From Deltaproteobacteria bacterium (GTDB taxonomy: Bacteria > UBA10199 > SPLOWO2-01-44-7): a DNA stretch of 8,604 nucleotides. This document shows, in pieces, positions 1-8,452 of the stretch. Within the stretch, counting starts at the first letter, position 1. The number at the start of each line of letters is the position of its first letter. The position numbers and the translations under genes were made by a program. The stretch lies in the NCBI GenBank assembly GCA_030688705.1, contig JAUYJH010000134.1, positions 1-8,604 of the forward strand, given 5' to 3'. A model generated the notes under the pieces. That model did no database searches, was not told the origin of the DNA, and saw only the letters and a program-made list of their open reading frames with translations.

Positions 1-9
1 TTCCTCCTT
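1..9 (-). promoter_or_regulatory. Possible ribosome binding site of a minus-strand gene off the left edge
   Basis: Read on the minus strand, the first nine bases are AAGGAGGAA, a near-perfect Shine-Dalgarno sequence pointing out of the window. A start codon would be expected a few bases beyond position 1. If so, positions 1-128 are an intergenic region between a leftward gene outside the window and the rightward ORF at 129. No start codon is visible, so this is inference from the motif and its edge position. Confidence 0.35.
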
Positions 10-38
10 GTGAACATTGCGCAGGAGAATGACTCATT

Positions 39-67
39 TTGACGTTTTTCAATTCAAATCGTTTATA
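39..67 (+). promoter_or_regulatory. Candidate sigma70-type promoter for the ORF at 129
   Basis: TTGACG (39-44) and TTTATA (62-67) are separated by 17 nt in an AT-rich stretch, a reasonable -35/-10 pair. A transcript would start near 74 and leave a leader of about 55 nt before the TTG at 129. The AT-rich core reads almost equally well on the other strand, so it could also serve the leftward gene inferred at the window edge. Nothing else is evident in 1-128. Confidence 0.35.
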
Positions 68-128
68 AAGATTTTCTGCTGAAACCACTGCAATTTTAAC
101 CAGTTGCTAAACCTTAAACCTCAAACAG

Positions 129-494
129 TTGGACAGGCGTGATTTGATAGAGAAACGCAAGGAACTATTTACCAACGGCAATGCAGGAATTGTTCTTAAA
201 GAGGCTGTTACTCTTCGCTTATGGCAGCTGACCAACTCTATTGTGAGCAAACTGGGAGAACATCTGGAATCAGCCGATATTTCTTTTTTTATTTCTGGTG
301 GTGGTGGTGGGGTGTATGACTGGCAACTGCTGCAAGATTTGATTCTGGAGCATCCTTCCAAATTTGGGTCGGAACAAGTGGCTCAACTGCAAAGCATGAG
401 AAATGCAAAGGGGGTGTTAAAACTCCTCAAAGAAAAGCGCCCCGATCTTTTTCCGAGGTCCTGGTGGATGGGCCGGCGCCCCGCCGCTAATTGA
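129..494 (+). CDS. Hypothetical protein, 121 aa, unrecognised
   Basis: I do not recognise this protein. It is soluble, mixed-charge and probably largely helical at both ends. A run of five glycines (about residues 57-61, in ISGGGGGVYDW) sits in the middle, and a basic tail ends in SWWMGRRPAAN. There are no signal peptide, membrane segments or familiar catalytic motifs. The start is uncertain: the only early start codon is TTG at 129, with no Shine-Dalgarno in front, and an in-frame TAA at 108-110 closes the frame upstream. The body is more AT-rich than neighbouring genes while the last 40 bases turn GC-rich, so it could be a recent arrival or the remnant of a longer gene. It converges on the rhodanese-ThiF gene, with only a 30-nt gap holding a palindrome. 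Confidence 0.45.
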   Translation: MDRRDLIEKRKELFTNGNAGIVLKEAVTLRLWQLTNSIVSKLGEHLESADISFFISGGGGGVYDWQLLQDLILEHPSKFGSEQVAQLQSMRNAKGVLKLLKEKRPDLFPRSWWMGRRPAAN

Positions 495-510
495 AGATAA
501 TGCATTTGAC

Positions 511-529
511 GGTGCCTGACACCTTCAGG
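511..529. repeat. REP-like palindrome between convergent genes
   Basis: GGTGCCTGACACC (511-523) is an interrupted palindrome with GGTG and CACC arms. It overlaps a second possible hairpin, CCTGA-CACCT-TCAGG (515-529), so the two folds are mutually exclusive. The motif GGTGYCAGRCACC and its complement resemble repeated extragenic palindromes that I recall being scattered through many bacterial genomes. Dispersed copy number cannot be tested from one window. The right arm contains the TGA stop codon (527-525) of the minus-strand thiF gene. There is no U-tract, so it is not a classical terminator. Confidence 0.4.
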
Positions 530-1610
530 AACAACAAGGACAGTTTGGGTCCCTCTTTATTTTTATCTCTTTGAATTTGGTTTGCAAAGCATCGTAACAG
601 AGAAGTCGGCCTGTCAGAAGATCCCCTTTTTCAAGAATCCATTTGATTGTCTCCACAGCCTGCAGTGTGCCGATGATACCGGGCAAAACACCCAAAACAC
701 CGGCCTCGGCGCAAGATGGGGCCGATTCTTTCGGCGGCGGTTCAGGAAAAAGACAGCGATAGCAAGGGCCATGGCCCTGCCAAAAAACAGAGAGCTGTCC
801 CTCAAACCGATAGATGCTTCCGTGGATGTTCGGTTTTTTGAGTGCCACACAGACATCATTGATCAGATAGCGGGTTGTGAAATTATCAGAGCCGTCAATA
901 ATGACATCATACGATTCGAAAATCTCTTTTGCATTTTCAGCGGCTAATTTTACCGGATAGGTTTCTACTTTGATGTTGGGATTTAATCCCAAGAGAGTTT
1001 CTTTAGCCGATTCCACTTTTAATTTTCCGATCTGCTCATAAGTATGCAAAATCTGGCGGTGCAGATTGGAGGCATCGACAATATCGAAATCGACAAGTCC
1101 CAAGGTGCCGACACCGGCCGCCGCCAGGTAAAATGCGCTGGGCGATCCCAAACCGCCGGCCCCCACAATCAAAACTTTCGCTTTTTTAAGTTTGAGCTGA
1201 CCCTCTGCGCCGACTTCCGGAAGGCTCAAGTGGCGCTCATAAAAAGTTTTTTCTTTCGGCGTTAGTATTGCCTGCGCCGTCTCCATCGGGAGACACTCTT
1301 CTTTCCATTTTTTGAAACCGCCGGCCATAGAGGAGACGTTTGTGTAGCCGAGCAATTGCAGGCTGTGTGCAGACAAAAGAGAGCATGTGCCGCCTCCGCA
1401 CTGGCAGACAATCGGGGTTGTCTTGTCGGGGATTATTTTTTCAATTTTAAGTTCAAGAAGTCCTCTCGGAATGTTGACAGCGCCGGGGATGTGGGCTTCG
1501 TTATAATTCTCAACGTCGCGCACGTCGATGATGACTTTGTTTTTGGACTCTTTCGGCGAAACCTCCGCCACGGTTTTTTTGAGGGATTGTAAATATTCTT
1601 CGAAGTTCAT
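525..1610 (-). CDS. Rhodanese-ThiF/MoeB fusion, sulfur-carrier adenylyltransferase
   Basis: This 361-aa protein has an N-terminal rhodanese domain (about residues 5-110) followed by a ThiF/MoeB E1-like adenylyltransferase (about 120-361). Family role: it activates the C-terminal glycine of a small sulfur carrier (MoaD, ThiS or similar) with ATP, and the rhodanese would supply persulfide sulfur. Visible motifs are nucleotide loop GAGGLGSP (150-157), DFD (174-176), NLHRQ (182-186), GK at 195-196, catalytic-type DGSDN with D242, zinc ligands CYRC (283/286) and CPCC (357/360), and C300 in the crossover loop. The rhodanese active loop is CGGGTCS (71-77): C71 is the expected catalytic cysteine, but the usual arginine is replaced by C76. 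The more familiar MoeB/MoeZ/Uba4 order places rhodanese at the C-terminus. It is the last gene of the minus-strand cluster. The start ATG has only a weak GGA, contributed by the adjacent heptamer repeat. Whether it serves molybdopterin, thiamine or another pathway is unclear. Confidence 0.9.
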   Translation of the reverse strand: MNFEEYLQSLKKTVAEVSPKESKNKVIIDVRDVENYNEAHIPGAVNIPRGLLELKIEKIIPDKTTPIVCQCGGGTCSLLSAHSLQLLGYTNVSSMAGGFKKWKEECLPMETAQAILTPKEKTFYERHLSLPEVGAEGQLKLKKAKVLIVGAGGLGSPSAFYLAAAGVGTLGLVDFDIVDASNLHRQILHTYEQIGKLKVESAKETLLGLNPNIKVETYPVKLAAENAKEIFESYDVIIDGSDNFTTRYLINDVCVALKKPNIHGSIYRFEGQLSVFWQGHGPCYRCLFPEPPPKESAPSCAEAGVLGVLPGIIGTLQAVETIKWILEKGDLLTGRLLCYDALQTKFKEIKIKRDPNCPCCS

Positions 1611-1617
1611 TGTTTTT

Positions 1618-1652
1618 GGTCCACGGTCCCTGGTCCATAGTCCATGGTCCAG
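1618..1652. repeat. Heptanucleotide tandem repeat, five units
   Basis: There are five consecutive 7-nt units on the plus strand: GGTCCAC, GGTCCCT, GGTCCAT, AGTCCAT and GGTCCAG. They fill most of the 45-nt gap between ispH and the rhodanese-ThiF gene. On the minus strand each unit reads NNGGACY, so the unit nearest the start codon supplies GGA about 9 nt upstream of the ATG at 1610, the only Shine-Dalgarno-like sequence there. The period is exact and the substitutions fall mainly at the last two unit positions. Slippage could change unit number, since seven is not a multiple of three and the array is non-coding. Confidence 0.8.
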
Positions 1653-1655
1653 TTT

Positions 1656-2591
1656 TTAAAATTCGTCTTCAGGGGAAAAATCGGCATCGAGAATTTCACC
1701 GTCTTTTGATTCTTGCCGGAACAAAACTTTGCCGGGAAAAAGATCGAGAATTTTTTTCTGCACCTCTTTGATCTGCGATCTGGGGGTGGAAGTGCCGGCG
1801 CCGATTCCCAAATGGCGGACATTTATAAACCATTCCGGCTTGACCATGCTGGCCGAATCGACATGATAGGTTTTTTCCGGAAGATAATTTTGCGCGAGCT
1901 TGGCGAGATTGGTGGTGTTGGAAGAGTCAAATCCGCCGACGATAATCATCGCATCGACCCATTTGGCCAGCATCTCCACCGCTTCTTGCTGATTTTTCAC
2001 CGGTTTGCAGCGGGTATCGACTGCCTTCAAATGGGGGTATTTTTTGGCGCGCATGTAATCGACCAATGTTTCAAATTTTTCCCGTGTGATGGTGGTCTGG
2101 CAGAGGGCGACCACTTTTTCAAGATCCTCCGGCAACGCATCGATCTCTTCTTCGGAATAAACAACGTGCGTATTTTTGCCGTAAGTTCGGCTCGCAATAA
2201 TTTCGGCATGGTTCGGATTGCCGACGATCACCACATGATAACCATCGGCCTCAAATGTTTCGATTTTGCCATAAACCCACTTGAGCAACACGGGGCAGGT
2301 GGCATCGTGATATTCAATCCCATGTGCGCGGAGTTCTTCTTTGATCTCTTTGGGATAGCCGTGGGCGGTGATGATGACCTCTTTAATCTCTTCGCCCTTT
2401 AATTTTTCGAGATCCGTGTAACGCTCTAGGATGGGAATCCCCTGTTTGGCCAAATCGCCGACAATTTTGGGATTATGGACCAGGGGGCCCAAGATGGGTT
2501 TGCGTTTATTCTCAGCAATATCAATGGCCCCCTGCACCCCAAAACAGGTGCCGGCCGAGTGGGCGAGAATCACTTCAAGGGTTTGTTCCAT
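1656..2591 (-). CDS. ispH: 4-hydroxy-3-methylbut-2-enyl diphosphate reductase (IspH/LytB)
   Basis: Last enzyme of the MEP pathway: it reduces HMBPP to IPP and DMAPP in the cytosol with a [4Fe-4S] cluster. At 311 aa it has the normal length. Cluster cysteines are C16 (GTCFGV), C99 (DATCP) and C195 (DTRC). Substrate-site residues visible are H39 (VHNP), H77 (AHG), H128 and E130 (NHAE), T166/T167 after C164, S223 and N225 (SSN), and S268 (TSTP). The region after the third cysteine, DTRCKPVKNQQEA, departs from the common DTICxATxxRQ, and NPNHAE replaces the usual GHPE, so this is a divergent but apparently intact enzyme. AGAAGG (2603-2598) lies 6 nt before the ATG. It is third in the cluster, 18 nt after the CBS gene and 45 nt before the rhodanese-ThiF gene, and is presumably co-transcribed with them. 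Confidence 0.95.
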   Translation of the reverse strand: MEQTLEVILAHSAGTCFGVQGAIDIAENKRKPILGPLVHNPKIVGDLAKQGIPILERYTDLEKLKGEEIKEVIITAHGYPKEIKEELRAHGIEYHDATCPVLLKWVYGKIETFEADGYHVVIVGNPNHAEIIASRTYGKNTHVVYSEEEIDALPEDLEKVVALCQTTITREKFETLVDYMRAKKYPHLKAVDTRCKPVKNQQEAVEMLAKWVDAMIIVGGFDSSNTTNLAKLAQNYLPEKTYHVDSASMVKPEWFINVRHLGIGAGTSTPRSQIKEVQKKILDLFPGKVLFRQESKDGEILDADFSPEDEF

Positions 2592-2609
2592 GTGGGGCCT
2601 TCTAGCGAG

Positions 2610-3014
2610 TTACTCCCCATTCTGCAACAGGCAAGTGTAGAAGTCTTTGAGGGAAATGATTCCGACCACTTTGCGGCCGTCAACCACCGGAAGATGGCGG
2701 AATTTCTCGCGAAACATCACTTCGAGGAGCTCCCACGCGCTGTCTTGGGCCTGCGCTACCATCACATTGGGGGTCATGACTTTTTCGATTTTGGTTTTGG
2801 CGGGGTCCAATTTTTTGGCGACGACCCTTCGGAGCATGTCTCTTTCGGTAAAAATCCCCAGCACATCGTGAATGGGGCTTAGCACCACCAGCGCCCCGAT
2901 ATTATTTTTATCCATGATTTCGGCCGCCTCTTGGACGGTGATGTTGGGTTCTACAGAGAGCAATTCTTTCGTCATGATCTCTTTGGCCGGAATATTTTGC
3001 ATTTTGTTTTTCAT
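2610..3014 (-). CDS. Tandem CBS-domain protein
   Basis: A 134-aa stand-alone Bateman module. CBS1 spans about residues 9-65 (DIM-like entry AKEIMTKELLSVEPNITVQEA, ending GIFTERDM), and CBS2 about 75-131 (KVMTPNVM through GIISLKDF). Such proteins bind adenine nucleotides or S-adenosyl compounds in the cleft and act as sensors or partners of enzymes. The Asp residues in TERDM and LKDF are the usual ribose contacts. No catalytic, DNA-binding or membrane domain is attached. The ATG lies one base after the fumC TAA (TAACATG on the minus strand), which implies translational coupling and a stoichiometric link with fumarase. The target is unknown; fumarase, IspH or something encoded elsewhere are all possible. 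Confidence 0.9.
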   Translation of the reverse strand: MKNKMQNIPAKEIMTKELLSVEPNITVQEAAEIMDKNNIGALVVLSPIHDVLGIFTERDMLRRVVAKKLDPAKTKIEKVMTPNVMVAQAQDSAWELLEVMFREKFRHLPVVDGRKVVGIISLKDFYTCLLQNGE

Positions 3015-3015
3015 G

Positions 3016-4410
<1,395 letters not shown>

Positions 4411-4462
4411 GCGCGGACTTTTATCGCCAGTTGGAGTGCAGTGCAATGATAAAGGTCATATG

Positions 4463-4491
4463 TTGACAAGCGGGCTCTGGGTCTTTTAAAA
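4463..4491 (+). promoter_or_regulatory. Promoter candidate for the redoxin gene
   Basis: A perfect -35 hexamer TTGACA (4463-4468) is followed after 17 nt by TTAAAA (4486-4491), within the run TTTTAAAAA. Transcription would begin at about 4498-4499, essentially at the ATG, so the mRNA may be leaderless. A short dyad GTCA-TATGT-TGAC (4455-4467) overlaps the -35. On the opposite strand, TATCAT (4451-4446) could be a -10 for fumC, but no good -35 partners it. The 88-nt region 4411-4498 thus carries both divergent promoters. Confidence 0.5.
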
Positions 4492-4498
4492 AGCCAAC

Positions 4499-5074
4499 AT
4501 GTCTTTAACCCCTTCCACCATGCTGCCGATTGGGACCGCGGCTCCTGATTTTTCTTTGCCGAATAGTGAGGGCAAAACGGTCTCTTCGAAAGATTTCAAA
4601 AATGCCAAAGGATTGGTGGTTGTCTTCATGTGCAACCATTGCCCCTATGTAGTCCATATTCAAAAAGATCTGGCCCGTTTTGGAAAAGAGATGGGGACAA
4701 AAGGGGTGGCCATGGTGGGGATTAATTCCAATGATGCCAAAAATTATCCCGAAGATTCCCCCAAGATGATGGCGAAAGTTGCCAAAGAGATGGGCTACAC
4801 ATTTCCCTATCTTTTCGATGCAACGCAAGAGGTGGCCAAGGCCTATCAGGCCGCCTGCACCCCCGATTTTTTTCTGTTCGATAAAGATTTAAGGTTGGTT
4901 TACCGGGGCCAGTTTGATGAAAGCCGCCCGGGGAATAATAAGCCGGTCACCGGCAATGATTTGAGGAAAGCCGTCGATCATCTTTTGGCCGGCTCTCCCG
5001 TCTCGCCAGACCAAAGACCGAGTGTCGGGTGCAATATCAAATGGAAGCGGGGGAATGAACCGGTTTGCTTTTAA
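4499..5074 (+). CDS. Thioredoxin-fold redoxin (AhpC/TSA-like), CxxC
   Basis: A 191-aa, full-length member of the thioredoxin-like redoxin family whose products typically begin MSLTPSTMLPLGTPAPDF. Visible are the peroxiredoxin/TlpA-type entry APDFSLPNSEGKTVSSKDF (15-33), active site CNHCPY with C45 and C48, cis-proline loop CTPD (120-123), and the family-typical C-terminal GCNIKWKRGNEP (177-188). There is no signal peptide, so a cytosolic thiol-disulfide or peroxide-handling role is likely; the physiological substrate is not established. The start is chosen because MSLTPSTMLP matches the family, yet no Shine-Dalgarno precedes it. It is divergent from fumC, and its last 38 nt overlap the 3' end of the minus-strand peptidase gene, including the codons for the conserved tail. 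Confidence 0.9.
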   Translation: MSLTPSTMLPIGTAAPDFSLPNSEGKTVSSKDFKNAKGLVVVFMCNHCPYVVHIQKDLARFGKEMGTKGVAMVGINSNDAKNYPEDSPKMMAKVAKEMGYTFPYLFDATQEVAKAYQAACTPDFFLFDKDLRLVYRGQFDESRPGNNKPVTGNDLRKAVDHLLAGSPVSPDQRPSVGCNIKWKRGNEPVCF

Positions 5075-6173
5075 AGCAGTCATAGAAAAGCTGATCCAAT
5101 AATCGAAAGAAGTTTCTAAAGTGGGTGGGGGCTGATCCCAGTCGTCCGCCGTCGGTCAAAAAATAGAGGGCGACCGATTCGGCAAAATATTCGCCCATAT
5201 TTGTTGCGGCATAATGGCTTGGGCTTTTGGCATCTTTCATCATCGCACGAATCAAATGGGCCTGTTCGGCCAAAAAAACAGAACACAAGATTCGCATGGC
5301 AAACCAGTGGGCTAGTTCATGGAAAAGAGTCGCATGCAGATGTAGGTCACGGCTTCCGCGATAAAGACGCAAAATTCCCTTGGGATCCATTTCGCCGTAA
5401 AAATCATTTTTGTGTTGTTTGTCGATCAGTTCTACCGCTTGGAGCCCCCCCATCAATAACGGCGGCATCCGGCAAAGTGCTGCAACGGTTTCTTCAATCG
5501 ACGGCAATTCTTTGCCCTGCCCATGTGGCGCACGAACCGGAACTGTTATTTCATGAGACGGCAAAAGGGGAAGCCCTTTGTATTCAAACAAGACCGCTTC
5601 TGTTCCGTCGCCGGTATTGTCGACATAAGCCGGCTGTGTCGGCACGCTTTGGGATTCTGCCATCCATTCTCCGTTTTTTTTGAAAACAATCAGGCGATCC
5701 TCGCCAAGGCCGGACCATTTGGGCATTCCGACTCTTCGAAAAAGCAGTTCCTGCGCGGGGCTGACCGCTTCCAAAATAAAGGATATCCCCTGATATTCAA
5801 TGAGGTGGCTTTTTATTTTTTCCAATCTCGGGTGTGATTGTACCAACAAAAATTTCGGAAGTGCGCGTGCGGAAAACCGCTCTCCATATCTTCTCCCTTT
5901 TAAATGCGGTGCGAGATCGCCATTCTGATCTCCAATATAAAGAGATTCGCCGCGATGTGGTTGGAAGAGATGTGTTTCGTCATAAACCAGCCACCCCTCC
6001 CGTGTTCCGTTATGATAGTGCGGCTCGTCAAGAAGTCCGTCGAGAGGAAGGGTCCGCGGTTTTGCCCCAAATACGGGAGTTTCAAGAAGAGAAAGCGTAA
6101 AAGAGGCCGCAGGTATGCCATATACCGCCACTTGCGGGGCCATTAGAGGTGCTATGAACGTTTCAAATCCCAT
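5037..6173 (-). CDS. Putative zinc metallopeptidase, anthrax lethal factor-like catalytic motifs
   Basis: A 378-aa protein. Its C-terminal third carries HELAH (285-289; zinc ligands H285/H289, catalytic E286), then HYAATNMGEYFAES with Y321, E328 and E332. This matches the lethal factor (ATLF/M34) pattern SYGRTNEAEFFAE: the Tyr-to-Glu spacing of seven is identical, so E328 is the likely third zinc ligand and Y321 the transition-state Tyr. The N-terminal 250 residues are unrecognised. DNTGDG (185-190) looks like the calcium-loop motif of FG-GAP/VCBS repeats, within a probably beta-rich stretch. Residues 11-30 are hydrophobic but no basic N-terminus precedes them, so export is unproven. An in-frame stop lies 9 nt upstream of the ATG at 6173; no Shine-Dalgarno is evident, and Met11 is an alternative start. 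It lies downstream of acs beyond a hairpin-rich element and overlaps the redoxin 3' end. Substrate unknown. Confidence 0.7.
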   Translation of the reverse strand: MGFETFIAPLMAPQVAVYGIPAASFTLSLLETPVFGAKPRTLPLDGLLDEPHYHNGTREGWLVYDETHLFQPHRGESLYIGDQNGDLAPHLKGRRYGERFSARALPKFLLVQSHPRLEKIKSHLIEYQGISFILEAVSPAQELLFRRVGMPKWSGLGEDRLIVFKKNGEWMAESQSVPTQPAYVDNTGDGTEAVLFEYKGLPLLPSHEITVPVRAPHGQGKELPSIEETVAALCRMPPLLMGGLQAVELIDKQHKNDFYGEMDPKGILRLYRGSRDLHLHATLFHELAHWFAMRILCSVFLAEQAHLIRAMMKDAKSPSHYAATNMGEYFAESVALYFLTDGGRLGSAPTHFRNFFRLLDQLFYDCFKSKPVHSPASI

Positions 6174-6222
6174 ACATATGATTTATCGGCGATTTTCAGA
6201 AAAAGTTGCCTACGATAACTTT

Positions 6223-6342
6223 TATTTCCTTAATCTCCCTCTCCCCCTGTGGGAGGCCGTTCGCAGAGCTCACGGCATCTGGGGCGCCAGTGGCGCTGTT
6301 CCAAGGGAAATCCACCGAAGGTGGATGGGGTGAGGGGAAATA
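6223..6342. repeat. MITE-like element with inverted ends and five internal hairpins
   Basis: The ends are a perfect 7-bp inverted repeat, TATTTCC (6223-6229) and GGAAATA (6336-6342). The arms extend inward, after an 8-nt bulge, with CCTCTCCCC (6238-6246) against GGGGTGAGG (6327-6335), 8 of 9 paired. Between them lie successive hairpins: CTCCC/GGGAG (6241-6255, competing with the outer arm), GCCGT/ACGGC (6256-6276), GCGCC-AGT-GGCGC (6284-6296), TTCC-AAG-GGAA (6299-6309) and ATCCACC-GAA-GGTGGAT (6310-6326). Pyrimidine-rich CCCTCTCCCC-type ends are common in dispersed bacterial palindromic repeats. It fills most of the 171-bp gap between acs and the peptidase gene and has no coding capacity. It could be a mobile miniature element, a structured RNA or a terminator. 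Confidence 0.6.
6310..6326 (-). terminator. Possible terminator hairpin after acs
   Basis: On the minus strand ATCCACC-TTC-GGTGGAT forms a perfect 7-bp stem with a 3-nt loop, beginning 18 nt after the acs stop codon. It is followed by TTCCCTT instead of a clean T-run, so intrinsic termination would be weak. It is the best candidate for ending the acs transcript and separating it from the peptidase gene. It is also a substructure of the larger repeat element. Confidence 0.35.
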
Positions 6343-6344
6343 GG

Positions 6345-8318
<1,974 letters not shown>

Positions 8319-8338
8319 GATTTTGGCCCCTTTACGGG

Positions 8339-8353
8339 AGGTATGCGATACCT
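8339..8353. promoter_or_regulatory. Perfect dyad in the acs leader, operator candidate
   Basis: AGGTAT-GCG-ATACCT is a perfect 6-bp inverted repeat around a 3-nt centre, located 21-35 nt upstream of the acs ATG. It falls where the -10 region or early leader should be, given the TTGACA at 8369-8364. It could be an operator for a dimeric regulator, or a leader-RNA hairpin just ahead of the ribosome binding site. The regulator is not identifiable from the window. Confidence 0.45.
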
Positions 8354-8356
8354 TCT

Positions 8357-8378
8357 GATATCTTGTCAAACAAATATC
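8357..8378. promoter_or_regulatory. acs promoter -35 within a near-perfect inverted repeat
   Basis: GATATCTTGT (8357-8366) and ACAAATATC (8370-8378) pair around CAA with a single bulged C. On the minus strand the centre contains a consensus -35, TTGACA (8369-8364). No good -10 lies 17 nt further; GCATAC is the closest. A poor -10 with a symmetric site over the -35 would suit an activator- or repressor-controlled promoter, which is typical of acs genes in general. This assignment is inference. Confidence 0.4.
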
Positions 8379-8379
8379 C

Positions 8380-8408
8380 TTGCCCATCCGGTGCCGTTTT
8401 GATAAACA
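8380..8408 (+). promoter_or_regulatory. Weak promoter candidate for the exported protein gene
   Basis: TTGCCC (8380-8385) and TAAACA (8403-8408) are 17 nt apart, which would give a leader of about 38 nt. Downstream lie three copies of ATAAAC (8402-8407, 8419-8424, 8430-8435) and a small hairpin GGGG-ATAAA-CCCC (8426-8438) just before the ribosome binding site. Both hexamers are imperfect, so confidence is low. Confidence 0.25.
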
Positions 8409-8452
8409 CCCTGCGTCAATAAACCGGGGATAAACCCCCAAGGAGGAGTGAT

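Noticed and set aside
3..32. Short plus-strand frame ending at 30-32 (PPCEHCAGE then stop), possible tail of a gene from the left
   Set aside because: Only nine codons are visible, too few to support a gene; the opposite-strand ribosome-binding-site signal is at least as plausible.
470..481. GGGC-CGGC-GCCC hairpin near the end of the 129-494 ORF as a terminator
   Set aside because: Only a 4-bp stem, located inside the coding frame, and no T-run follows it.
1607..1822. 71-codon minus-strand frame running through the heptamer repeat
   Set aside because: Alternative frame of the ispH 3' end; the repeat would encode meaningless heptad-derived residues and ispH itself is intact.
1713..2402. 229-codon plus-strand frame opposite ispH
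   Set aside because: Antisense shadow of a clear ispH; Phe/His/Gly-rich composition and no recognisable domain.
4411..4446. TTG start of fumC at 4446
   Set aside because: It would add 12 residues (HCTPTGDKSPR) not typical of FumC, with no Shine-Dalgarno; ATG at 4410 or 4404 fits the family better, though 4446 cannot be excluded.
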